DNA from: Temnothorax longispinosus
Lineage: Eukaryota; Arthropoda; Insecta; Hymenoptera; Formicidae
DNA: 64,000 nucleotides
Direction of reading: 5' to 3'
Assembly (NCBI RefSeq): GCF_030848805.1
Contig: NC_092360.1
Coordinates: forward strand, 23,105,701 to 23,169,700
The position numbers and the translations under genes were made by a program. The notes under the pieces are model-generated. The model had not been told where the DNA came from, ran no database searches, and worked only from the letters and a program-made list of their open reading frames with translations. Positions 40,430 through 51,721 of this stretch are shown here, one piece after another (the stretch's first letter is position 1; the number at the start of each line of letters is the position of its first letter).

Positions 40430-41096
40430 ATTTCTCGCTCTTTTTTATTCTGCCAGATACTCTCACATTCTCCCTTCATTTTACTCTTTCTCTTTTGTTT
40501 GTCAATCACACATTTACATTTACTGATTATATCTAAGGCGCTTCTATTAATATAATTTTATTTCTTAAATTAGTTGTGTATATTTTGTTATTACTTTTGA
40601 TAACTGTGTATATTTTTAAAATCTCGTTTTATTAAATTTTGTAAAAAAATTCTTTGAGCAAAGTTTTGCTTTTATTGAGCAAGTATATAATTTCTTAAAC
40701 GGTCTATTGAAATGCAACATAATAAAATTAATCAATTTAAGCTCTTCAGATTTGTATAATTATCTGTAATGTATTATATCTGTAATGTACCATATAATTC
40801 TATATATTCTATATAATTTAGTTTTTTAATTAGGTAGTCATAAAACAAATGTTATTGTTTATTGATTATATTTTATATTTTGGAAAATATATGTGCAGTG
40901 TGAGAAAAGAATCTTGTATCATACAATACACTCGCAGTGGTAATGTGTGTAATTTATGTATTTATTATATTACAATATCTACATACATATATGTATATAT
41001 ATATATATGTATATTGTAATATTATATACATACATAGTTAAAAATAGAAGTACATTAATCAATAAATGATTTACGATTTAAATGGTTGAAGAACAT

Positions 41097-44000
41097 TTAT
41101 GTATAGCATTGTTGCACGTCTTTGATGAGTTTATCAGCATTTGAAGAAATTGATTGCAGAGCTGCTGACACAAAGCATGTTCCTATACTTGGGAAAATTT
41201 CAACAAGTTTATTTGCATCAAGCACAGCTTTCCACATTTTGAGTAGTATTTTAAAATGGTCTTGCGTCATCTGAAAAAGTATATTAGGTTTTTTTTAAAC
41301 AGTCTTTTAAAAAATTGTAATTTAATCAAAGTTTGGTATAAAAGTTTTTAATGCATTAGAATGCAAGAGCATATTTAATATTATTGGCGTTGTCTTATAT
41401 GTTATAAGAAATATTTACAAATTTGTTATAATAATAGTGCTTATTTAAGAATTAAGACAGATAAAAATTAATTGACATATACTTACTGTACTGAAGCATT
41501 GACCTATTTGAGTTATTTCCCAAGGAGTTACGAGTTTTTGATAACAGCTTACAATATCTTGATAACCTTTTCCTAGTAGGCCTGTCAGATTATTTACTAC
41601 ATTGGACAATTTTTGAATGTCTGCACTGTAAGCTTGTGTTCCATTTGACATGCAGGTTTTGAAAACCATTATTAAATTATTGCTTATTTCTTGTGCGTTG
41701 CTGTATAATTTCTTGCATCCTGTAGAATTCTGAAGTTGAGATTTGGATGATTCAAGTTTATTTTGTATCTGTCAATATAAATTTTTAAAAATTAGCAGCA
41801 TGTAACTTTGAAGCATTGTCATTAAAATTTTCTTTATAAAAATCAATTTTTTTAAAGATACTACGAGGCTCAATGGTATTGCATTCTAAAATAAGTAAAC
41901 TGAAGTATAGAATTTTATTCAAAATACTAGTAATTGAATAAATAGATATTTAATACCTACTTCTTGTGAAGGAGATATAACATTTTCCTGTTTTTTTTTT
42001 ATTATAAACTTTGTTATAAATCATATGACATTATGAGATTATGAAAGTAGACATCTAATTATTCTTTGCATTTTTACTGTAATTTTATGAATGCTACTTA
42101 TCTGTAACATCTATGTTTATCAACATTGATATACGATTGAATTTTTCTATTTATTTTTGCTTTTATTTTTAATCGTATAGATCAACCATTTGAAATCAAC
42201 GTGTGTATTAAATATAAATATAGTGGTTTAAAAATATAATTGAATGTATCGTTGAATAAAAAAAATGGGTTGAGATATAAAAACTTTTACGAATATAATT
42301 TAATAAAATATCTGATATATAAAATGTAATATTTTTGCTCTGCAATGTAAATTAAAGTTAAAACTGTTTATTTCTGAATATGGAATAATATAGAAATATA
42401 TATAACTTATTTATACGACTTTATATTTATGTTTTACATTTTGATAGCCAAATTTAAATTAAATCTTACGTCAGAAATTAATCCCTTTCCACGATTTTCG
42501 ACCTCTTGTTCCATCTTTTTTACATTTCCAAGCGAATCTGTAACTCCGCTTTTCACACCACCCAATATGGAATCTAGCTCCAATGTATTAAAAATTCCAG
42601 CTCCTGCTGTTTGAAAAACCTAGAATTAAATAAATAATTTGATTAATATATTAATATGTGACATATAGACATATATATATATATAATTATTTCAAATAGT
42701 GCAGAGAGAGGGGGAGGGGGAGGGAGAGAGGGAGAGAGAGAGAGAGAGAGAGGGGGGAGAGAGAGAGAGAGAATATCATAATTTATAAGTTATAAAATAA
42801 ATATTAAGGAGGTTGGTTGTCGTCATACATTGCGGAGCAGGTGGCGAAAGAGTGCTATATGATGGGACATTAATCTAAAAAAAATTTAAAGTTGAGCATA
42901 GGGCTAGTTTTGGAGATACGGGAGGGTCAAAGTGTCCAAGTTCCCAATATTGTCCAAGTACAATAGACATAAAGGAAGTTAAAACTTTTTTGATAATAGT
43001 GGTATTTTGAATAGAATTAGTCCGAATGGTTCTCTGGACCACTGTACTAAAAATCTACCTGTACCATCCCTGTTGCTTAACTTTTTAAGGGGGTAAAACT
43101 ACCCTCAAAAAAAGTTTTTGCTGAATTTCTGGAAAACGGATAGAGATACGAAAAAAATGTTTACAATAGAAGTTGTTTGTCTAGGAATTCTACACAAAGA
43201 AGGTTTCTTTCATTTTTTTTGTAGGACTTACTCTTTGACTGGAAACTGTACCTAAAGAAAAATAATTTCTGAAAATAAAGGGAATAATCTCTTAAGGAAC
43301 TATCATCACAAAAATAAGTGTCAATATTTTAAGATATAATTGTAGAAGAATTTTAGTTATTTTAAGTATTGCGTTATCTTAAGTATCTTGATATAAGATG
43401 CTTTAAATATTATATGCAAATATCACACTTCGCAATACGATAACTAAAATCTTTTTACAATTATTGTATGTCTTAAAATATCGACACTTATTTTTGTAAT
43501 GATAGTTCCGTAAGAGGAGATTCCTTTTATTTTCAAAAATTTTCTTTTTTCTGGCACAGTTTCCGACCAAAGAGTGAGTCGTACAAAAAAATGAAACAGA
43601 CTTTTTTGTGCAGAATTCCTAGACAAACAACTTCCATTTAAAACATTTTTTCGTATCTCTATCCGTTTTTCAAAAATTCCTCAAAAACTTCTTTTGGGGA
43701 TAGTTTTACTCCTTCAAAAAAGTAAGCAACGGGGGTGGAGGAGATGGATTTTTAATACAGTGGTCAGAAAACTATTTGGACTAATTTTATTCAAAATATT
43801 ATACCATTATTATCAAAGAAGTTTTAACTTCCTTTTTGTGTCTATTGTACTTGCGGACAATATTGAAAATTTGGCTACTTTAATTGCGCGTATCTTCAAA
43901 ACTAGCCCTATACTCAACTTTAAATTTTTTTTAGATTAATGTCCCATCATATAGTATCATTTGGCATACAATTTGATTCAAATTTCGAGGGCCTCCAAAA

Positions 44001-44205
44001 TAGGCTAAAAACGTGCGATTTTAGGATCACTCAAAAACTAATTCTTATCATATTGATTTGAGCAATCAATCTCCTTAAATAAAACTTTTTAAAATTTTTG
44101 ATAAATATTAAATTTTTATAATTCAAACAACTGTTTTAGATAAAAAATCAAGAAACTTACGCAAACAGCTACGATGATGCAACTTATGATACCAATTTTT
44201 GTCAT
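41097..44205 (-). CDS. Secreted six-cysteine helical protein, copy A
   Basis: Four phase-0 exons on the minus strand: 44161-44205, 42470-42619, 41487-41768 and 41097-41270 (stop TAA at 41097-41099), all GT-AG, giving 216 aa. Exon 1 encodes MTKIGIISCIIVAVC and exon 2 opens VFQTAGAG, together a classical signal peptide cleaved near residue 20-22. The rest is predicted helical and polar. Six cysteines follow the signal (about residues 83, 104, 140, 156, 191 and 214) in the contexts STGC, KTC, VSC, GQC, GTC and QQC, and all six are shared with copy B. I do not recognise the family; the size and helical-cysteine layout recall insect secreted families such as TsetseEP/DUF725, but that is only a suggestion. 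Exon sequence differs from copy B far more than the introns do, and every differing codon is a replacement. Expression tissue is unknown. Confidence 0.88.
42704..42772. repeat. GA/GGGGA-rich microsatellite
   Basis: Purine-only tract of (GA)n and GGGGGA units in intron 1 of copy A. The equivalent tract in unit 2 (about 49520-50190) is split by a LINE fragment. Confidence 0.9.
42808..44074. mobile_element. TTAA-flanked palindromic foldback element (unit 1)
   Basis: About 1267 bp lying between TTAA (42804-42807) and TTAA (44075-44078). The ends are GGAGGTTGGTTG and CAATCAATCTCC. Long inverted arms fold back: for example TATATGATGGGACATTAATC near 42857 pairs with GATTAATGTCCCATCATATA near 43936. 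The blocks GCATAGGGCTAGTTTTGGAG, ACAATAGACA..AAGGAAGTTAAAAC and AACGGATAGAGATACGAAAA likewise recur inverted. No transposase frame was found. A TTAA duplication is typical of piggyBac-type insertion, but the termini are not a standard piggyBac CCC start, so the superfamily is open. It sits in intron 1 of copy A. Confidence 0.85.
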
Positions 44206-44278
44206 TGTTCTAACTTGGCGTATTACTTATTCTTGCGACTTCTAGAATAATACTCCGATTATTGAAGTAAAATTTGCG

Positions 44279-44288
44279 TTTATATAAG
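44279..44288 (-). promoter_or_regulatory. TATA box of copy A
   Basis: On the minus strand CTTATATAAA lies about 75 bp upstream of the ATG at 44205. The element and its spacing are conserved upstream of copy B. A TATA promoter suits a strongly and tissue-specifically expressed secreted protein. Confidence 0.6.
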
Positions 44289-45762
44289 ATATTCGCTTCC
44301 AACATCTAGGTATCGTGGTGATATGCAAATTAACTTGTCAAGCTGTCAATACTTACATTAATATGTAATTACTCTAATTAGCTTAAGTAAAAAAATAGTA
44401 GTGACGAACAAAATAAATTACTCAAAAGAGAATTTTAGTTAATTTTTTTATGATACATTATGATATATATCCATGTTTAATCTAATTTGATTATAATAAT
44501 TTTAGATACCTCTCATATATGAATATGTAACTTATAGAACTATTAAAACAGTCTATTTTGTTGTGTAATAATGGAACACATGAATTTTGAGAGAGAATTT
44601 TGTAACGTAATTTTTCACAAAAAATATCACACGTTTAATAATATTTTATTAAATAAATATAACATTTTATTAAATAAATATTATTTATAATTTTTATTAT
44701 TTGCAATACAGCTATTGTAAGCTGTAAAAAGCTACTGTTGTAAAGGTTGATTAGAAGTGGAATAGTGGAAAGAGAAATCATATTAGAATAAATCTAATAA
44801 TTATTACATAAAAACATTGATAAAGGAATTATAAATATTTCAAATAATTGACTACAAGTTTTGTTCAAAAATTCAATGCAAGTTGAAATTTCTTTGAGGA
44901 ATTATTTTTTATGTAAGTACCAAAATTATTGATATGTTAATTGCTCTTAAATTCTTTTGGTTTCATCAAAAACTGTACTAAAACAAGATTTTTGAAAGTA
45001 TATATTGTATTATTGATCAGCATTAAGTATATAGACCTTTTAATGTCTATAATTATACATATAGACATGTATATGTCTTTATCACTATATTATACCAAAG
45101 ACACGTAATTTTTTTTCGTAGACGTGGATCCATGCACATTGCTAAAAAGTATGCAATAGCGCGGAACCGCGTCATGCGCATTGAACATGTTAATTTTTTT
45201 CTCAGTGACACATTTCCGTAAATTCAAACAATTTGTGTAATAAATGTAATAAGCCAAACATTGAAATGTTTATAATTTTATACAATAATCTTTAATTAAT
45301 GTCACTAATAGAAGAAATTACAGTATAATGTAAATGACTCAGCAGTCTCTGGTGCAGTTATTGTTCGAAATTTGCATGAAGTACGTATTTTACAATTTGT
45401 ATGAATTTGCAACTCTTCACGTGTATCATAATTCTTGATAACGTTATAAAATTCTTTCATGCATGGAGTATATACGTTGCTCTGTTTTAACCTTTGCAAC
45501 GACAAAGTTAATTGGTTGTATGTAAATTATTTTGTAATATCGATAGAATTGACAATTTCAGCTCAAAGTATTCTTACAACGTATCTTACATTACTGTCGA
45601 TATTTATGTTTGAATGTATATACATGCTAATGTATTTATCAATATCTTTTCCTTGACAAATCACTGACAATGAGTACTATTTTGTTTTACTATATATATA
45701 TATATATCTAATATTAAAATCAAATATGTCATTAGACTCGTGAAAATTTCAACCTAATTGAT

Positions 45763-46273
45763 AAACAGCTGTACGCGAGTCAGGTACAGTACGTGGTACG
45801 GTACGCAAGTAAAGAAATTAATAGTTACAGAAGTAACGAATTACAATGTATATGATATACATCTATTTCAACTTGATAAACTGCGAGCCGATTATTTGTC
45901 GGACTTGAAACACAGCTATCGTTGGAACATTAATACCCTTTCCTCCCCGGAATTAAATCGACGCAATTCACGGAATAAGGAAGGTTCCAGGTTCGAATCG
46001 TGGCTGAGATAATATTTTTTGCAATAAATTCTTTAAAGTTTTTTAAAATAATTAAGTCGCGTCGATTTAATTCCAGGGAGGGAAGGATATTAATGTTCCA
46101 ACGATAGCTGTGTTTCAAGTCCGACAAATAATCGGCGCGCAGTTTATCAAGTTGGAATAGATGTATATGTATATTAGTATATTATATACATTGTAATTCG
46201 TTACTTCTGTAACTATTAATTTCTTTACTTGAGCACCACGTATTACCGCGCCTGTCCCGTATAATAGCTGTTT
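45763..46273. mobile_element. Foldback element with tRNA B-box-like core
   Basis: About 511 bp with long inverted arms: AAACAGCT at the left end and AGCTGTTT at the right end. Inside, AGTAAAGAAATTAATAGTTA, GTAACGAATTACAATGTATA, ATTATTTGTCGGACTTGAAA and AGCTATCGTTGGAACATTAA all recur inverted on the right. The unpaired centre contains GGTTCGAATC, a Pol III B-box-like core, followed by a T-run (46016-46020). Its TΨC stem pairs at four of five positions, but no A box or full cloverleaf is present. Only the right end survives in unit 2 (about 53189-53275). Confidence 0.75.
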
Positions 46274-47595
46274 ATTAATTTGTTAATATAAAAATCTATA
46301 CTCATTCTTTTAATCTTATTATTTTATTCTTTATTTTATTATTCTGTCTTTCTCTTACATTCTATTGTTTTTTTGCCATTTGCCAGTCAAATTAATTATC
46401 TCTATTTATTAATCTCATATTCTCAGATAGTAAAATTTACCTTTAATTATAGTTCTTAAATATTACAGGACGTTCTTCATATTTTCTGTGGTATTCCATA
46501 ATATTGAGTAATGTGGGAATTATAAATTTATTGAATAAATTTTATTTTCATTGATAATTAAATTTGCGAGAATGATAGGCAGCGATTACATATAGTAATG
46601 ATAAGGTAGCAAAAATATTCTTAAATAATTTTAATATTGCGATGTTTGCCATTAATGCAGCTATTCTAGATGTATGCAGTGGTTTATTTTATTTCAAAAG
46701 TCTTTCGTTAAAAATGTTATTATGACATATTTATTAATAACTGAAAGAACTTGTGTATGACAACTTTCGAAATATATGAGAATATATTAAAAGTAAATTA
46801 TCTTAAAATAAATGGTAATTCTGCGTTAGACTACATTAGATTTAGTCGATTTAAATGAAAATTATTCATTTATCCTGAAGGCATTGTTTATTATAGCTGG
46901 TCAAAGTTTCGGAGATATGTCGTTTGGTCGTGGTATGTTTGATTGTGCATTTTTCCAATTTTTATTTCTCGCTCTTTTTTATTCTGCCAGATACTCTCAC
47001 ATTCTCCCTTTATTTTACTCTTTCTCTTTTGTTTGTCAATCACACATTTACATTTACTGATTATATCTAAGGCGCTTTTATTATTAAAATTTTATTTCTT
47101 AAATTAGTTGTATATATTTTGTTATTACCTTTGATAACTGTATATATATTTTTAAAATCTCGTTTTATTAAATTTTATAAAAAAATTCTTTGAGCAAAGT
47201 TTTGCTTTTATTGAGCAAATATATAATTTCTTAAACGATCTATTGAAATGCAACATAATAAAATTAATCAATTTAAGCTCTTCAGATTTGTATAATTATC
47301 TGTGATGTATACCATGGTATTCTATATAATTTAATTTTTTAATTAGGTTGTCATAACAGAAATGTTATTATTTATTGATTATATTTTATATTTTGGAAAA
47401 TATATGTGCAGTGTGAGAAAAGAATCTTGTATCATACAATACATTCACAGTAGTAATATGTATATATAATTCATATATTTATTACATTACAATATATACA
47501 TACATATTATATGTATATATATACATATATATGTATATATTGTAATATATATACATACATAGTTAAAAATAGAAGTACATTAATCAATAAATGAT

Positions 47596-50500
47596 TTACG
47601 AATTAAGTGGTTGAAGAACATTTGTGAAGCATTGTTGCACGTCTTTGACGAGTTTAGCAGCATTTGAAGGGACTGATTGCATAACTTCTTTCTGAAAGCA
47701 TATTCCCACAGCTGGTAAAAATAGATCAAGTTCATTTGCAGCAAGCACAGCTTTCCCAATTATGGCAGGTATTTCAATAAGGTCTTGCGGAATCTGAAAA
47801 AGTATATTAGGTTTTTTTAAACAGTCTTTTAAAAAATTGTAATTTAATCAAAGTTTGGTATGCATGTTTGGTAAAAGTTTTCAATGCATTAGAATGCAAG
47901 AGCATATTTAATATTATTGGCGTTGTTTTATATATTATAAGAAATATTTACAAATTTGTTATAATAAGAGTGCTTATTTAAGAATTAAGACATAAGAATT
48001 AATTGACATATACTTACTGTAATGAAGCATTGACCTATTTGAGTTATTTCCCAAGGAATTACGAGTTTTTGGAAACAGCTTACAGCATCTTGAAAACTTT
48101 TTAATAGAACGCCTGTCAGATTTTTTACTGCATCGGACAATTTTTGAATGTTTTTACTGTCAGCTTGTGTTTCAGTTGAAATGCAGGTTTTGAAAGCCGC
48201 TATTAAATTATTGATCATTTGTTGTGCATCGCTGTATACGCTAGTGCATCCTGTAGAAGTCTGAAGTTGAGATTCAAGTTTATTTTGTATCTGTCAACAT
48301 AAATTTTTAAAAATTAGCAGCATGTAACTTTGGAGCATTGTCATTAAAATTTTCTTCATAAAAATCAATTTTTTAAAGATATTATGAGGCTCAATGGTAT
48401 TGCATCATAAAATAAATAAACTGAAGTATAGAATTTTATTAAAAATACCAGTAATTGAATAGATATTTAATACCTACTTCTTGTGAAGGAGATTAACATT
48501 TTCCTGTTTTTTTTTATTATTATAAACTTTGTTATAAATCATATGACATCATGAGATTATGAAAGTGGACATCTAATTAGTCTTTGCATTTTTACTGTAA
48601 TTTTATGAATGCTACTTATCTGTAATATCTATGTTTATCAACATTGATATACGATTGAATTTTTCTATTTATTTTTGCTTTTATTTTTAATGGTACAGAT
48701 TAACCATTTGAAACCATGTGTATTAAATATAAATATAACGGTTTAAAAATATAATTGGATGTATAGTTGAATAAAAAAATGGATTGAATATATAATAACT
48801 TTTACGAATATAATTTAATAAAATATTTGATATATAAAATGTAATATTTTTGCTCCGCAATGTAAATTAAAGTTAAAACTGTTTCTTTCTGAATATGGAA
48901 TAATACAGAAATATATATAACTTATTTATACGACTTCATATTTATGTTTTACATTTTGATAGCCAAATTTAAATTAAATCTTACGTCAGAAATTAATCCT
49001 TTTCCACGATTTTCGACCTCTTGTTCCGCCTTTTTTACATTTCCAAGCGCATCTGTAACTCTGCTTTTCACACCACCCAATATGGAATCTAGTCCCGATG
49101 TACCCTTTTACGAATATAATTTAATAAGCTGATATATAAAATGTAATATTTTTGCTCCGCAGTGTAAATTAAAGTTAAAACTATTTATTTCTGAATATGG
49201 AATAATATAGAAATATATATAACTTATTTATACGACTTCATATTTATGTTTTACATTTTGATAGTCAAATTTAAATTAAATCTTACGTCAGAAATTAATT
49301 CCTTTCCACGATTTTCGATCTCTTGTTCCGTCTTTTTTACATTTCCAAGCGCATCTGTAATTCCGCTTCCCACACCACCCAATATGGAATCTAGCCCCGA
49401 TGTATCAAAAATTCCAGCTCCTGCTGTTTGAAAAACCTAGAATTAAATAAATAATTTGATCAATATATCAATATGTGACATATAGACATATATATATATA
49501 TATAATTATTTTAAATAGTACAGAGAGAGGGCGGGAGGGTGGGAGGAAAGGAGGGAGGGATGACGATGATTAATCTTTATTGGCCTTCTCGGCTATTTAT
49601 ATACATAAAATATACAGCACATTACAATCTCGCAACATTGTGTGTAACATAATCTTTCAACATTCTCTTAAATTTATTTACTCTATCACATTGCTTTACC
49701 TCTGTAGGTAAATCATTATACATTTTAATACCTTTATAAAAAACACTCCTTTGTGCCTCACACGTTTTTCGCAACTGTACAGTTATATTACCCTTTTGTC
49801 TTGTCTCTCTGATTACTTTTACCTACTAAATCTAGCCTATTTTTCAACATATGTGTTAGATAACCTCCTAATATTTTAGACATAAATATACATGTATTAT
49901 AATATATTCTCTGTCTTATTGACATATATTGCAAGGCTTCCAGCATATGTTCCACTCTGGTATTTCTTTTACATTGCAAAACTACTCGCATAGCTCTGTT
50001 CTGCGCCACTTGTAGTTTTTTAATTTGCGTCTCGTCCATCTCCACAATCACTGTTGCATAATATTCAAAATGCGGTGCAATAATCGCCTTATAACTATTT
50101 GTCTACTGTACGGTGTCAAGTAGTGACCTATTCTATTCTAGGAAGGATGGGAGGAAGGGTGGGAGGGAGGGAGGGAGGGAGAAAGAGAGAGAATATCACA
50201 ATTTATAAGTTATAAAATAAATATTAAGGAGGTTGGTTGTCTTCACACATTGCGGAGCAGGTGTCGAAAGGGTGCTATATGATGGGACATTAATCTAAAA
50301 AAAATTTAAAGTTGAGCATAGGGCTAGTTTTGGAGATACGGGACGGTTAAAGTGTCCAAGTTCCCAATATTGTCCAAGTACAATAGACACATAAAGGAAG
50401 TTAAAACTTCTTTGATAATAGTGGTATTTTGAATAGAATTAGTCCGAATGGTTCTCTGACCACTGTGTACTAAAAATCTACCTCTTCCATCCCTGTTGCT

Positions 50501-51638
50501 TAACTTTTTAAAGGGATAAAATTACCCCCAAAAAAAGTTTTTGCTGAATTTCTGGAAAACGGATAGAGATACGAAAAAATGTTTACAATAGAAGTTGTTT
50601 GTCTAGGAATTCTGCATAAAAAAGGTTTCTTTCATTTTTTTGTAGGACTTACTTTTTGACCGGAAACTGTACCTAAAAAAGATAATTTTTGAAAATAGAG
50701 GGAATTTTCTCTTAAGGAACTAGCATCATAAAAATAAGTGTTAATATTTTAAGAGATATAATTGTAGAAGGATTTTAGTTATTTTAAGTATTGCGTTATC
50801 TTAAATATTTTGATATAAGATGCTTTAAATATCATATGTGATGTAAATATCACACTTTGCAATACTTAAGATAATTAAAATCCTTTTACAATTATTGTAT
50901 ATCTTAAAATATCGACACTTATTTTTGTAATGATAGTTCCTTAAGAAGATTCCTTTTATTTTCAAAAATTCTCTTTTTTTTTGGCACAGTTTTCGGCCAA
51001 AGAGTGAGTCTTGCAAAAAAATAAAACATACCTTTTTTGTGCAGAATTCCTAGACAAACAACTTCTATTCAAAACATTTTTTTGTATCTTTATCCATTTT
51101 TCAGAAATTCAGCAAAAACTTCTTTTGGGGGTAGTTTTACCAATTTAAAAAAGTAAGCAACAGGGGTGGAAGAGGTAAATTTTTAATACACACACAAAGT
51201 GGTCAGAGAATTATTCGGACTAATTTTATTCAAAATACCACTATTATCAAAGAAGAAACTTCCTTTTTGTGTCTATTGTACTTGGACAATATTGGGAACT
51301 TGGCCATTTTAACCCTCCTCTATTTCCAAAACTAGCCTTATGCTCAACTTTAAATTTTTTTGAGATTAACGTCCCATCATATTGCATCCTTTGGCATACA
51401 ATTTGATTTAAATTTCAAGGGCCACCAAAATAGGCTAAAAACGACGTGCGACTTTAGGGTCACTCAAGAATTAATTCTTATCATATTGATTTGAGCAATC
51501 AATCTCCTTAAATAAAATTTTTAAAAATTTTTGATAAATATTAAATTTTTATAATCCAAACAACCGTTTTAGATAAAAAATCAAGAAACTTACGCAAACA
51601 GCTACGATGATGCAACTTATGATAGCAATTTTTGTCAT
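47596..51638 (-). CDS. Secreted six-cysteine helical protein, copy B
   Basis: Minus-strand paralog of the 41-44 kb gene with the same exon plan: 51594-51638, 49287-49436, 48018-48290 and 47596-47793 (stop TAA at 47596-47598), all phase 0, giving 221 aa. The signal peptide is MTKIAIISCIIVAVC. All six mature cysteines of copy A are kept (about residues 80, 101, 137, 153, 188 and 211). It lacks three residues (SSK) near the start of exon 3 and has eight extra C-terminal residues (NVLQPLNS), because copy A stops earlier. Against copy A, 66 of 213 aligned codons differ, all amino-acid changing by my hand alignment. An extra in-frame partial exon 2 lies at 48985-49104. Function is unknown; a rapidly evolving secreted effector (venom, seminal, salivary or immune) is my inference. 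Confidence 0.88.
48799..49404. repeat. About 300-bp tandem duplication spanning exon 2 of copy B
   Basis: Two adjacent copies (48799-49104 and 49105-49404), each running from CTTTTACGAATATAATTTAA through TTACATTTTGATAG to the exon 2 region. Matching landmarks are about 302-306 bp apart. The break removes the first ten codons and the acceptor of the left-hand exon copy. Absent from unit 1, so it postdates the gene duplication. Confidence 0.9.
48985..49104 (-). pseudogene. Partial duplicate of exon 2 (possible cassette exon)
   Basis: A 40-codon copy of exon 2, from TSGLDSILGGV to NRGKGLISD, ending at the same GTAAGA donor. Its own 5' part is lost, but the breakpoint makes AAAAG|GGT, a potential phase-0 acceptor, so inclusion would keep the frame and give a 261-aa isoform. 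The upstream tract is poor in pyrimidines. Unlike the A/B comparison it shows silent changes (GGG/GGA, AAG/AAA), which hints at relaxed constraint. Confidence 0.6.
49561..50140 (-). mobile_element. 5'-truncated non-LTR retrotransposon fragment
   Basis: Minus-strand remnant of the 3' end of a LINE polymerase ORF. One frame (about 50096-49788) reads IIAPHFEYYATV, then DETQIKKLQVAQNRAMRVV, then EHMLEALQYMSIRQRIYY, typical of the region after the reverse transcriptase in Jockey/CR1-like elements. A frame change follows, then SVFYKGIKMYNDLPTEVK and FKRMLKDYV to a stop near 49622. The tail is AATAAAGATTAATCATCGTC. It is broken by the frameshift and 5' truncated, so it is dead. It is inserted in a GGGA-rich microsatellite of unit 2 and absent from unit 1. 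Confidence 0.85.
50228..51507. mobile_element. TTAA-flanked palindromic foldback element (unit 2)
   Basis: Counterpart of the element at 42808-44074, about 1280 bp between TTAA (50224-50227) and TTAA (51508-51511). It has the same ends, and the arms fold back on each other. It was present before the segmental duplication. Lies in intron 1 of copy B. Confidence 0.85.
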
Positions 51639-51711
51639 TGTTCTAACTTGGCGTATTACTTATTCTTGCGACTTCTAGAATAATACTCCTATTTTTAAAG
51701 TAAAATTTGCG

Positions 51712-51721
51712 TTTATATAAG
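51712..51721 (-). promoter_or_regulatory. TATA box of copy B
   Basis: CTTATATAAA on the minus strand about 75 bp upstream of the ATG at 51638, same position as in copy A. Confidence 0.6.

Larger units (their letters stand above)
40430..46963. repeat. Tandem segmental duplication, unit 1
   Basis: Starts at ATTTCTCGCTCTTTTTTATT (40430) and ends at TTTTTCCAATTTTT just before the same start motif recurs at 46964. It carries gene copy A, its flanks, a TTAA-flanked foldback element and a second foldback insertion (45763-46273). Colinear with unit 2 along its whole length. Confidence 0.93.

Noticed and set aside
40262..40555. Phe/Leu/Ser-rich 97-codon frame that looks like membrane segments
   Set aside because: Arises from TC/TTT-rich sequence and runs across the duplication breakpoint at 40430, so it is not a conserved gene.
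43694..43939. Open frames within the foldback element (also 50825-51016)
   Set aside because: They lie in the palindromic arms, and the equivalent frame is broken in the other unit.
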